Source of the DNA: 2-01-FULL-40-13 sp964433155 | GTDB lineage: Bacteria; Patescibacteriota; Microgenomatia; UBA1406; GWC2-37-13 | Assembly: GCA_964433155.1 (NCBI GenBank) | Contig: CAYSQE010000001.1 | Span: 233,381 to 297,380, forward strand | Direction: 5' to 3' | DNA length: 64,000 bases | Part shown: piece by piece, positions 56,930 through 63,525 of the stretch | Layout of the letters: each line of letters begins with the position of its first letter | Position numbering within the stretch: position 1 is the stretch's first letter | The notes under the pieces: model-generated | What the model saw: only the letters and a program-made list of their open reading frames with translations | The model's database searches: none | What the model was told of the DNA's origin: nothing | Position numbers and translations under genes: made by a program

Positions 56930-58567
56930 TTAATAGCCACCCATACCTCCCATATCTGGGGCGGATGGAAGGGCTGCTTTTTCTTTTTCAGGTAAATCGG
57001 TCACCAATGCTTCGGTAGTCAGAATCATAGTCGCAACCGATGCTCCATTCTCCAAAGCTGATCGCACAACCTTAGCAGGATCAATTATACCGCGTTTAAA
57101 CATCGAACCAAACTCTAGCGTCAACGCATCAAATCCATAATCGCCGCCTTTTGTCTCCTCGACTTTTTTAAGCACCCAGCCGGCATCTGCTCCAGAGTTA
57201 CTCGCAATCATCTTGAGAGGTTCTGCCAACGATCGATAGACAATATCGACGCCTGTCTTCTCTTCCTCAAAGTCCATCTTCTTTTTAAGAGAAAGCAGTG
57301 CATGTCTAGCTTGAAGAAGCGTGACGCCACCTCCTGCAACAATCCCCTCTTCAAGTGCGGCTTTAGTTGCGGCAACAGCGTCGTTGACTCTTTCTTTTTT
57401 CTCTTTCATCTCCACCTCGGTTGCAGCTCCTACGTTTATGACTGCGACTCCGCCAGAAAGTTTGGCTAACCTTTCCTGAAGTTTCTCTTTGTCAAAATCA
57501 GATGTTGACTCCTCGATTTCTCGTCTTATTTGACCAACACGAGCTTTGATTTTTGCGACCTCTCCTTTTCCACCGATGATGCGGCAGTTTTCTTTGTCTG
57601 ACCAGACCTTATCTGCTCGACCGCAATCCTCCACCTCAATATTCTCAAGTTTCTTACCCAAATCTTCAGAGATGACTGTGCCGCCTGTGAGTATGGCGAT
57701 GTCCTCAAGCATCTCTTTTCTTCTGTCACCAAAGCCAGGAGCCTTGACAACAAGCGCGTTGAAAGTTCCTCGCATTTTATTGACAACCAATGTTGCCAAA
57801 GCCTCTCCCTCAACCTCATCGGCTACGATGACTAAATTTTTAGAAACTTTGACAAACTTTTCCAAAAAGGGTAACAAATCTGAAACAGCAGATATTTTTT
57901 TATCGGTTATGAGAACATAAGCGTCTTCCACCTCTGCCACCATCTTATCAGGATCTGTAACAAAATAAGGAGAGGCATATCCTCGATCAAACTCCATCCC
58001 TTCTTTATAGGTGATTTCCATCTGAAGGCCTTTTCCTTCCTCAACGGTTACTACGCCGTCTTTTCCCACTTTTCGTATCGCCTCGGCAATCAAGCTGCCA
58101 ATCTGAGTATCGGCTGCAGAAATTGTTGCGATCTGAACGATTTCCTCTTCATTATTGATAGATACTTTCTTAGCCATCTTTCTAACCTGCATCACGACCT
58201 CTAACACAGCCATTTCAATCCCTTTTTTAAGAATCATCGGGTTTGCTCCGGCCGTGATATTTTTTAGTCCATAGTTAACCATCATCTGGGTAAGAAGAGT
58301 CGAAGTTGTGGTGCCGTCGCCTGCGACATCATTTGTNNNNNNNNNNTTAACGAGTTGTGCACCCATATTTTCAAATGGATCTTCTAGATCGATCTCTTTG
58401 GCAACTGACACACCGTCATGAACAACATTGGGTGCGCCCCATTTACGATCAAGCGCAACGTTTCGACCACGTGGACCTAACGTTGTGACTACTGCCTTTG
58501 CCAAAATGTTAACTCCCTTTGCAAGTTTTTGCCTTGCATCTTCTGAAAATTTGAGTTGTTTTGCCAT
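56930..58567 (-). CDS. groEL: Chaperonin GroEL (with assembly gap)
   Basis: 60-kDa chaperonin. N-terminal ARQKLAKGVNILAKAVVTTLGPRGRNV, the ATP-site VAGDGTTT, apical domain and the C-terminal GMGGY tail are present. Ten N at 58337-58346 fall between QLV and TNDVAGDGTTT, where other GroELs have about six residues (KEVASK); the true gap is probably 16 bases, so the protein should be about 547 aa. Co-transcribed with groES 21 bases upstream and followed by a terminator. Confidence 0.96.
   Translation of the reverse strand: MAKQLKFSEDARQKLAKGVNILAKAVVTTLGPRGRNVALDRKWGAPNVVHDGVSVAKEIDLEDPFENMGAQLVXXXXTNDVAGDGTTTSTLLTQMMVNYGLKNITAGANPMILKKGIEMAVLEVVMQVRKMAKKVSINNEEEIVQIATISAADTQIGSLIAEAIRKVGKDGVVTVEEGKGLQMEITYKEGMEFDRGYASPYFVTDPDKMVAEVEDAYVLITDKKISAVSDLLPFLEKFVKVSKNLVIVADEVEGEALATLVVNKMRGTFNALVVKAPGFGDRRKEMLEDIAILTGGTVISEDLGKKLENIEVEDCGRADKVWSDKENCRIIGGKGEVAKIKARVGQIRREIEESTSDFDKEKLQERLAKLSGGVAVINVGAATEVEMKEKKERVNDAVAATKAALEEGIVAGGGVTLLQARHALLSLKKKMDFEEEKTGVDIVYRSLAEPLKMIASNSGADAGWVLKKVEETKGGDYGFDALTLEFGSMFKRGIIDPAKVVRSALENGASVATMILTTEALVTDLPEKEKAALPSAPDMGGMGGY
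58337..58346. other. Assembly gap (10 N)
   Basis: A fixed-length run of N inside groEL. By comparison with the conserved protein the real missing length is likely 16 bases. Confidence 0.95.
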
Positions 58568-58588
58568 ACTATTTTAAATTTATAATTT

Positions 58589-58915
58589 TTAATTGACAAC
58601 CGCCATTACATCTTTCTGTTCTATTAATAACCATTCCTCATGTCCAACTTTCACTTCGTTTCCTCCCCATTTTTTATAGAGAACTTTTTGGCCGACCTTG
58701 ACCATCATTGGTACCTTCATTCCATGATCGTTGATCGTACCTGGGCCAACCGCCATAACTTGGCCGACCTGGGGTTTTTCTTTTGCTGTGTCTGGTAAAA
58801 CTATTCCTGACGGAGTGGTTTGAGTCTGCTCGAGAGGTTTAACTAATACGTAATCAAAAAGAGGCTGGATACCTGCCCGTCCGGCAGGCGGGTTATTTTT
58901 TTGAGATTTTGCCAT
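58589..58915 (-). CDS. groES: Co-chaperonin GroES
   Basis: Lid of the GroEL chamber. The core starts at IQPLFDYVLVKPLE and keeps the mobile loop (TQTTPSGIVLPDTAKEKPQVG) and the roof hairpin. At 108 aa it is about 12 residues longer than usual at the N-terminus, and residues 8-15 (NPPAGRAG) come from mini-element B inserted in frame. The promoter with a -35 TTGACA lies upstream, overlapping a degenerate HrcA site. Confidence 0.95.
   Translation of the reverse strand: MAKSQKNNPPAGRAGIQPLFDYVLVKPLEQTQTTPSGIVLPDTAKEKPQVGQVMAVGPGTINDHGMKVPMMVKVGQKVLYKKWGGNEVKVGHEEWLLIEQKDVMAVVN
58871..58893 (-). repeat. Palindromic mini-element B, copy 2 (inside groES)
   Basis: Arms CCTGCC (58872-58877) and GGCAGG (58883-58888) followed by CGGGTT. 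Encodes PPAGRAG in frame near the GroES start. Confidence 0.65.
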
Positions 58916-58958
58916 AGAAAATTTCTAGAATAATTTGTAATATGATTTTAGTGTAGAT

Positions 58959-58987
58959 ACTTTACAAAAAAATTTATAATTTGTCAA
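58959..58987 (-). promoter_or_regulatory. groES-groEL promoter
   Basis: The minus strand reads TTGACA (58987-58982), a 17-base spacer and TAAAGT (58964-58959). It leaves a 35-40-base leader without a Shine-Dalgarno. Confidence 0.65.
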
Positions 58988-59007
58988 GAGGATAATTAGT
59001 CTGCTAA
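58981..59007. promoter_or_regulatory. Degenerate CIRCE between groES and the lon-like gene
   Basis: GTCTGCTAA (58999-59007) is identical to the right arm of the hrcA operator; the left arm reads TTGTCAAGA, matching weakly, at the right 9-9-9 spacing. It covers the groES -35. Confidence 0.45.
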
Positions 59008-59011
59008 CAAT

Positions 59012-60058
59012 ATGGATAATCAGAATGGATCATCAGAGGTAGAAAAATTGCGTTTGAAATTGCAATCGTCTGACTTACCTGCTAATTTAAGAGAAAAAGC
59101 AGTACATCAAATTGACCGAATCGCACTCACTTTAAAATACGGTGGAAATCTATCACAAATTGACATCACTTCAAAATACATCGACTGGATTACCAGTCTT
59201 CCTTGGAACAAAAAAACAGAAGATATACTTGATATAAAAAAGGCTAAGGAAGTCCTTGATAAGAACCATTATGATCTAGAAAAGATAAAGCAGCGACTTC
59301 TCGAGTATCTGTCTGTAATTATTGTCCAAAAAGAGAAGGTACCAGATGGTACTTTCCACGCTCCTCAACTTTTTTTTATTGGGCTTGTAGGAACGGGTAA
59401 GACTACCATTGCACAATCTTTTGCAGAAGCGCTTGGTCGTAAATTTGTCAGAATTCCTTTTGGTGGACTATCTTCTGCTTTAGATCTGCGTGGACAGTCA
59501 AAAACTTCGCCTGAATCAGAGCCTGGTATGATGATACGGGCTTTAAGACGAGCAGACTCCAAAAATCCTGTGGTTCTTTTGGATGAACTAGATAGAATAA
59601 CTCCAGAGTCTCGAGCCTCCATCATGGGTGTGCTTGTCGAGCTTCTCGATCCTGAACAAAACGCGAACTTTTTCGACTACTTTATAGATTATCCTGTAGA
59701 TCTTTCACAGGTGTTGTTTGTGGCAACGGCAAATAATACTAACAACATCTCAACCGCGGTTATGGATAGACTTGAAGTGATCCAAATGCCATCATATACA
59801 GATGAGGAAAAAATGATGATTGGCAAAAATTTTGTCTTACCTAGATATGTTAAAGACGCAGGACTTAATCCAGAAATTATAAAAATAGAAGATGGCGCTT
59901 GGCATCATATCATCCGCCCTCTTGGTTTTGACGCGGGCCTACGCTCCCTTGAACGCACTATCGAAGGAATCGTTCGCAAGGTCGCCTTTAAAATTGTCAA
60001 CCATCAAGGGCAAAATTTCGTTGTAAATGAAAGTAATTTAAAAGAGTATCTAACTTGA
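59012..60058 (+). CDS. Lon-like AAA+ ATPase without protease domain
   Basis: A 348-aa protein equivalent to the middle of Lon: the last part of the N-domain with YIDWITSLPWNK (57-68), then the AAA+ module with Walker A GLVGTGKT (124-131), Walker B VVLLDELDRI (187-196), a sensor region and the helical lid ending at GLRSLERTIEGIVRKVA. It stops where the Ser-Lys protease domain would begin. It may remodel or unfold proteins without degrading them. It is divergent from groES with a shared regulatory region, which suggests heat-shock control. Confidence 0.85.
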   Translation: MDNQNGSSEVEKLRLKLQSSDLPANLREKAVHQIDRIALTLKYGGNLSQIDITSKYIDWITSLPWNKKTEDILDIKKAKEVLDKNHYDLEKIKQRLLEYLSVIIVQKEKVPDGTFHAPQLFFIGLVGTGKTTIAQSFAEALGRKFVRIPFGGLSSALDLRGQSKTSPESEPGMMIRALRRADSKNPVVLLDELDRITPESRASIMGVLVELLDPEQNANFFDYFIDYPVDLSQVLFVATANNTNNISTAVMDRLEVIQMPSYTDEEKMMIGKNFVLPRYVKDAGLNPEIIKIEDGAWHHIIRPLGFDAGLRSLERTIEGIVRKVAFKIVNHQGQNFVVNESNLKEYLT

Positions 60059-60067
60059 ATCACCAAG

Positions 60068-60524
60068 ATTCCAATAATCAAGTGCTCCAAACAATAGACA
60101 ATGACCAATAATCAAAATTCAAGTAAATTTAATCTTGAAAATAGAACTCTTCAATTTGCAAAACAAATTATTGTTCTTTGTAAATTATTACCAAATAATA
60201 CAGTTAACTTTAAATTAGTCGACCAACTTATTCGTTCATCTGGTTCAATAGGAGCTAATTACAGGGAAGCGAATGATTCATTAGGTAAAAAAGATTTTAT
60301 ACATCGTCTAAGAATTGCTCGAAAAGAATCAAAAGAAACGATTTTCTGGCTTGAACTAATTAAAGAAGCAAATTCAAAAATTGAAATTGATTTACTTATT
60401 GACGAATGTAATCAACTCCGAAATATTCTCTCTGCTATTATAAATAAAATAGTAAAAAATGATTAATGTTTGGAAATTGAAATTTGAAGCTTGTTTGGAA
60501 TACTTGGAATTTGGTTATTGGAAT
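60068..60524. mobile_element. S23/four-helix-bundle element with inverted ends
   Basis: ATTCCAATAATCAA (60068-60081) is the inverse of 60511-60524 (13 of 14), and CTCCAAACAA (60086-60095) the inverse of 60491-60500 (9 of 10). They enclose only the four-helix-bundle gene. Such genes are known from intervening sequences in 23S rRNA; here the unit stands alone between two protein genes. Confidence 0.5.
60101..60466 (+). CDS. Four helix bundle protein (S23/TIGR02436 family)
   Basis: A 121-aa all-helical protein with the family pattern LENRTLQFAKQIIVLCKLLP, DQLIRSSGSIGANYREAND and HRLRIARKESKETIFWLELI. Relatives are encoded in 23S rRNA intervening sequences and widely in CPR genomes; they form pentamers and are associated with mobile or retroelement-like loci. 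The flanks here are inverted repeats, supporting mobility. Biochemical function unknown. Confidence 0.85.
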   Translation: MTNNQNSSKFNLENRTLQFAKQIIVLCKLLPNNTVNFKLVDQLIRSSGSIGANYREANDSLGKKDFIHRLRIARKESKETIFWLELIKEANSKIEIDLLIDECNQLRNILSAIINKIVKND

Positions 60525-60529
60525 TTTAT

Positions 60530-61000
60530 CTATGTATAACGATCTGCCACTTTTGAAGCTCCGTAAGAATCTGGTTTTATTTTGACATCATAACCGCTAC
60601 CTCGGACCATACCGACCACCTCAGTGATCATATCTCTTGTCTCGCCATTGTGACCTATATCGACATGGATCTGAATATTATATTTTGAGATTCCATTCAC
60701 TTTAAAAAAATGAATAAAATTTTCAGACGTCTGCAGACTCATTGTGGCCTCTTGGTATATGCGTTCCTTTAAACTTACTTTTCTATCAATAACTTGTCGT
60801 TTCCAAAAATAAATACCGCCAAAGCCTACTCGATGGACAATCAGGGCAGAAACAAAATCATAGCTATCTTTTTTGACTTTTTGCGAATCAGTGCCCACAA
60901 TAATTTCATATCGTGCTTTTTTATCTTGGGCCATGAAAGTAGAAATGATGTTTTTCAGTCTATCTAAATCTACTATTCCATGTGTTGGACTATGATACAT
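60530..61000 (-). CDS. YkuK-like RNase H-fold protein (DUF458)
   Basis: A 156-aa protein with the DUF458/YkuK pattern: MYHSPTHGIVDLDRLKNII, EIIVGTDSQK, FVSALIVHRVGFGGIYFWKRQ, IQIHVDIGHNGETRDMI and GMVRGSGYDVKIKPDSYGASKVADRYT. Asp and Glu residues in GTDSQ and DIGHNGE are placed like an RNase H-type metal site, so nuclease activity is plausible but unproven. It stands alone; its 3' end abuts the four-helix-bundle element. Confidence 0.8.
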   Translation of the reverse strand: MYHSPTHGIVDLDRLKNIISTFMAQDKKARYEIIVGTDSQKVKKDSYDFVSALIVHRVGFGGIYFWKRQVIDRKVSLKERIYQEATMSLQTSENFIHFFKVNGISKYNIQIHVDIGHNGETRDMITEVVGMVRGSGYDVKIKPDSYGASKVADRYT

Positions 61001-61096
61001 AAAATTAAATTACCCTTAAGCTCCTAATTTTACCACATTTTTACCTATTTTTGATCGAAAAAATGGTTCGAATTCCATTTGGTCGCGTTATGAATA

Positions 61097-61342
61097 TTAT
61101 TCAATAAATGCATGTTTCTTCATAAAAGCTCTTCCTGAACCTGACTTTAAGTATTTTTCAAAATTAAAGACAGCGTATTTATTTGAAAAAGCAAAATAAG
61201 CTGTTAACTTTATAGGAAGGAATTGTTTAGTTGCAGGAACATATCCTTTATTATGTCTTTACATTCTGTTTTTTAAATCGTCAGTACAGACTATATAAGG
61301 TTTACCGTTTTTACAACGTAATAAATAAGCGTAATAAAACAT
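61097..61342 (-). pseudogene. GIY-YIG nuclease with in-frame stop
   Basis: The minus strand reads MFYYAYLLRCKNGKPYIVCT, then DDLKNRM, a TAA stop, RHNKGYVPATKQFLPIKLTA and ...FEKYLKSGSGRAFMKKHAF. This aligns along its length with typical CPR GIY-YIG proteins, apart from the stop at codon 28 and IVC in place of IG at the second motif. Too damaged to be active. A full-length relative is at 51701. Confidence 0.7.
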
Positions 61343-61469
61343 ATAAGTTTGGCGAATTCCTCCTTCGCAAAAACTTAACCATAGTATTTTCAGTATAGTT
61401 TATTTTTTTGTTAAAGCGGACATTGTCCGCCGTAGTGGGACGAAGTGTTTTTGCTTCGGCGGACGAAGG

Positions 61470-61556
61470 CGGAGACGGAGGGATTCGAACCCCCGAGAGC
61501 TTTGCAGCCCTACCTGTTTTCAAGACAGGCGCACTAGTCCACTATGCGACGTCTCC
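61470..61556 (-). tRNA. tRNA-Ser (TGA)
   Basis: Acceptor GGAGACG/CGTCTCC, discriminator G, anticodon loop CTTGAAA giving TGA, a long variable arm and a T-arm with GGTTCGAATCC. Class II, 87 nt. Complete. Confidence 0.92.
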
Positions 61557-61559
61557 ATG

Positions 61560-61597
61560 TTTTTCCTCCTTCGCTAAAGCTTCGGAGGACAAGCAAG
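61560..61597 (-). repeat. Palindromic mini-element A, copy 3 (between tRNA genes)
   Basis: The minus strand carries CTTG-TCCTCC (ending 61564-61569 and 61584-61589 as arms) and the same core as copies 1 and 2. It begins exactly where the broken tRNA-Ser copy ends, with CTTG duplicated at the junction. Confidence 0.7.
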
Positions 61598-61629
61598 ACC
61601 AGTCCAATCAACCACTCTGGCACGTCTCC
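61594..61629 (-). pseudogene. 5' half of a tRNA-Ser, broken in the anticodon loop
   Basis: The minus strand from 61629 reads GGAGACG, TG, then a Ser-type D-arm (CCAGAGTGGTTGATTGGAC) and TGGTCTTG, the 5' anticodon stem and the start of the loop. After TCTTG the mini-element A begins; there is no 3' half. The acceptor half still matches that of the intact neighbour. A non-functional tRNA fragment. Confidence 0.75.
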
Positions 61630-61639
61630 AACAAAAATG

Positions 61640-61711
61640 AGACTTGGAGGGGAATCGAACCCCTGCATAGGTGTTTTGCAGACACCTGCGTTTCCTCTTC
61701 GCCACCAAGTC
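61640..61711 (-). tRNA. tRNA-Cys (GCA)
   Basis: Acceptor GACTTGG/CCAAGTC (61711-61705 with 61647-61641), discriminator T73 as expected for Cys, anticodon loop CTGCAAA giving GCA, and T-arm AGGGG-TTCGATT-CCCCT. 72 nt, complete. Confidence 0.93.
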
Positions 61712-61836
61712 ATTTGTAAGTGATATTTTACCTTAATCCGACTCATGAAACAATGCTAAAATAGTCCCATTTTAATTATTTTTGGCTACTGGTTTTTAAA
61801 GATTTATCGGGAAGGAAAATTTGTCAAATAGTATGT

Positions 61837-61842
61837 TAAAAT
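61837..61842 (+). promoter_or_regulatory. Extended -10 of the DUF5678-like gene
   Basis: TGT-TAAAAT with 6 bases before ATG 61849. Confidence 0.45.
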
Positions 61843-61848
61843 AAAGAT

Positions 61849-62055
61849 ATGAAAAAAAGAAATAATATAACTCTGCTTAAAATTATGAACGAGCCTCTTT
61901 ATCGAGGCAAACATGTTATTTTAGTCGCTGGCAAAGTTTATACTGCAAATACGGGTAAACAAGCAAATAAGATCTTGGACCTTCTGGAAAAAAAATATCC
62001 GAAAGAGACTCCTGCTATTACATATATCCCTAAAACAGACACACTTTATTTATGA
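61849..62055 (+). CDS. DUF5678-like small protein (68 aa)
   Basis: Paralogue of the protein at 7622: YRGKHVILVAGKVYTANTG, the helix KQANKILDLLEKKYP, and TPAITYIPKTDTLYL align across the whole length. No aspartic-protease partner follows here; the next gene is a NUDIX hydrolase 84 bases on. Function unknown. Its presence alone argues that DUF5678 has a role independent of the protease. Confidence 0.65.
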   Translation: MKKRNNITLLKIMNEPLYRGKHVILVAGKVYTANTGKQANKILDLLEKKYPKETPAITYIPKTDTLYL

Positions 62056-62139
62056 AATCTCTCAACTGTTAGGAAGACATTTATTTTTTGAAACGTTCGA
62101 AGTTGCTTTTAGTAAAAAACATACAGTAACATTCTCAAT

Positions 62140-62580
62140 ATGAAATTTAAAACCGAAATATCTGCAGGTGGGATTGTTTATAAGAACATCAAACTGCCAA
62201 CTTCAAACGTCAAACGTTTGTGGTTGATTACTCAACATTCTAAACATAAAGGCTGGGGATTTCCTAAAGGTCTGGTTGGTGATAAAGATTCAAGTGAAAA
62301 AATGGAGAATGCAGCCTTACGTGAAGTTGAAGAAGAAGGTGGAGTAAAGGCGAAAATAGTTTTAGCAAAACCAATTGAAGTTAAGTATAAATATCGTTTC
62401 AAAGATTACCTTGTTGATAAGACAGTCTATTATTTTCTGATGGAATATATCTCAGGCGATCCGAAAAACCACGATTGGGAGATGATGGATGCAAAATTTA
62501 GCACACAAGGTGAGGTAAAAAAAACACTTTCTTTTAAATCCGATAAAGAAGCTTTTGAACAAGCTCTCAGTCTTTTCTAA
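62140..62580 (+). CDS. NUDIX hydrolase
   Basis: A 146-aa protein with the N-terminal strand TEISAGGIVYKN and a complete Nudix box (G-x5-E-x7-REVEEEGGV, near residues 46-68). It would hydrolyse a nucleoside diphosphate derivative; the GWGFPKG before the box and length resemble diadenosine polyphosphate or MutT-type enzymes. A TAACAT hexamer ends 7 bases before the start. Substrate cannot be told. Confidence 0.87.
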   Translation: MKFKTEISAGGIVYKNIKLPTSNVKRLWLITQHSKHKGWGFPKGLVGDKDSSEKMENAALREVEEEGGVKAKIVLAKPIEVKYKYRFKDYLVDKTVYYFLMEYISGDPKNHDWEMMDAKFSTQGEVKKTLSFKSDKEAFEQALSLF

Positions 62581-62599
62581 AAAAACTAATATTTTTATC

Positions 62600-63079
62600 T
62601 CATTGTATATCCGTCACGTCTATACTCTCTACTAAAATATAATCGTCGCACTGACAAATCAACGCTTCACAAAAAACTTCTTGGGCAGGATACTTACCGC
62701 TAACTTTTACTCTTTTACCGATGAAGTTTTTTAAAGAAGATGTGTTTAGATCAGCTTTATCGGGTGAAGCCTGCAGCTGCAATGTTGTTGTTTGACCAGT
62801 AAGATATGTCCCTTGATCGGCAAGAAGATAGAGACCTTCAGGACAGTAACTTTTTTGTTCTCCAAGTTGTGACCCTGTTTTTACAGTACCGGTAAAAACT
62901 TTGTTCTTTGCGCTAGATATAGCTAAGGTAGGCGTGAAAAATGCTTGAGTCGGACTGATAGATAAATCCGGGTACTGATAATTTCCTTTTACATTCAACA
63001 AATACAACGCAATAATTCCTAAGATTAAAAGGCAGATTATAATAACTTTGTATTTTAAAAAAAATCGCTGATTAACCAT
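62600..63079 (-). CDS. Membrane-anchored extracellular protein (159 aa)
   Basis: Unrecognised. One N-terminal membrane helix (about 10-29), a Pro/Thr/Ser linker and a small beta-rich outside domain with GTVKTG, CPEGLYLLADQGTYLTG and a late CEALICQCDDYILVESIDV block; the pattern fits an OB-like fold. Four cysteines in the outside domain could form disulfides. It may carry a short wall- or surface-related function. Monocistronic; no neighbours suggest a role. Confidence 0.55.
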   Translation of the reverse strand: MVNQRFFLKYKVIIICLLILGIIALYLLNVKGNYQYPDLSISPTQAFFTPTLAISSAKNKVFTGTVKTGSQLGEQKSYCPEGLYLLADQGTYLTGQTTTLQLQASPDKADLNTSSLKNFIGKRVKVSGKYPAQEVFCEALICQCDDYILVESIDVTDIQ

Positions 63080-63264
63080 CTTAACGACTATAATATCAAA
63101 TTATAATATTTTGATCTGTTTATTCTACACCTAGGGAGTGAAAGATTGATACCTGCCGTTTTACGGTCAGTGCTTGGTGCGGGGGATGCAAATTATTTTG
63201 AACAGCTTTTAAGCCAACAATTTAATAAGGTAAACCAGTTACGGCTCCATGTTTGTTTCATATA

Positions 63265-63417
63265 TTATTTTTTTTCTTCAAGAATTTCTCCTTCTTCAAC
63301 TTTGTCTTTATCAATAAAAAGAGGAGGTTTATGTTTTCTTTTTTCATTTCGTGATTTAAAAAAATATAGAATAAGAAGCGGTAATAAAGAAAAAATCACT
63401 TTTTTTATTATCTGCAT
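63265..63417 (-). CDS. Small single-pass membrane protein (50 aa)
   Basis: One membrane helix (about 6-20, KVIFSLLPLLILYFF), then a highly charged tail (KSRNEKRKHKPP...KDKVEEGEILEEKK). The frame on the opposite strand is much less protein-like. It lies 21 bases after the 28-aa gene in the UPF0182 transcript. Unknown function. Confidence 0.5.
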   Translation of the reverse strand: MQIIKKVIFSLLPLLILYFFKSRNEKRKHKPPLFIDKDKVEEGEILEEKK

Positions 63418-63438
63418 TAAAGTTATTGTCTGTCAGAT

Positions 63439-63525
63439 TTAATACCCTCCCAAAAACAACGGTAATAAAAAACTAACTAGTAATAAAAGAACGATAATCG
63501 TAATAACGATATTTGAAACATTCAT
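63439..63525 (-). CDS. 28-aa hydrophobic micropeptide coupled to UPF0182
   Basis: ATG 63525 overlaps the UPF0182 stop (ATGA). The product MNVSNIVITIIVLLLLVSFL... is a single membrane helix ending GGY. The coupled start and good composition support translation, but there is no homology evidence. Confidence 0.4.
   Translation of the reverse strand: MNVSNIVITIIVLLLLVSFLLPLFLGGY

Noticed and set aside
61408..61746. Protein-coding frames over the tRNA cluster
   Set aside because: Both strands give open frames of 70-103 codons, but they are translations of tRNA-Ser, tRNA-Cys and mini-element A.
63146..63442. 98-aa plus-strand gene near the window end
   Set aside because: The second half is the antisense of a better small membrane protein (63265-63417), and the TTG start has no support; only the first ~40 codons look protein-like and are reported as a finding.
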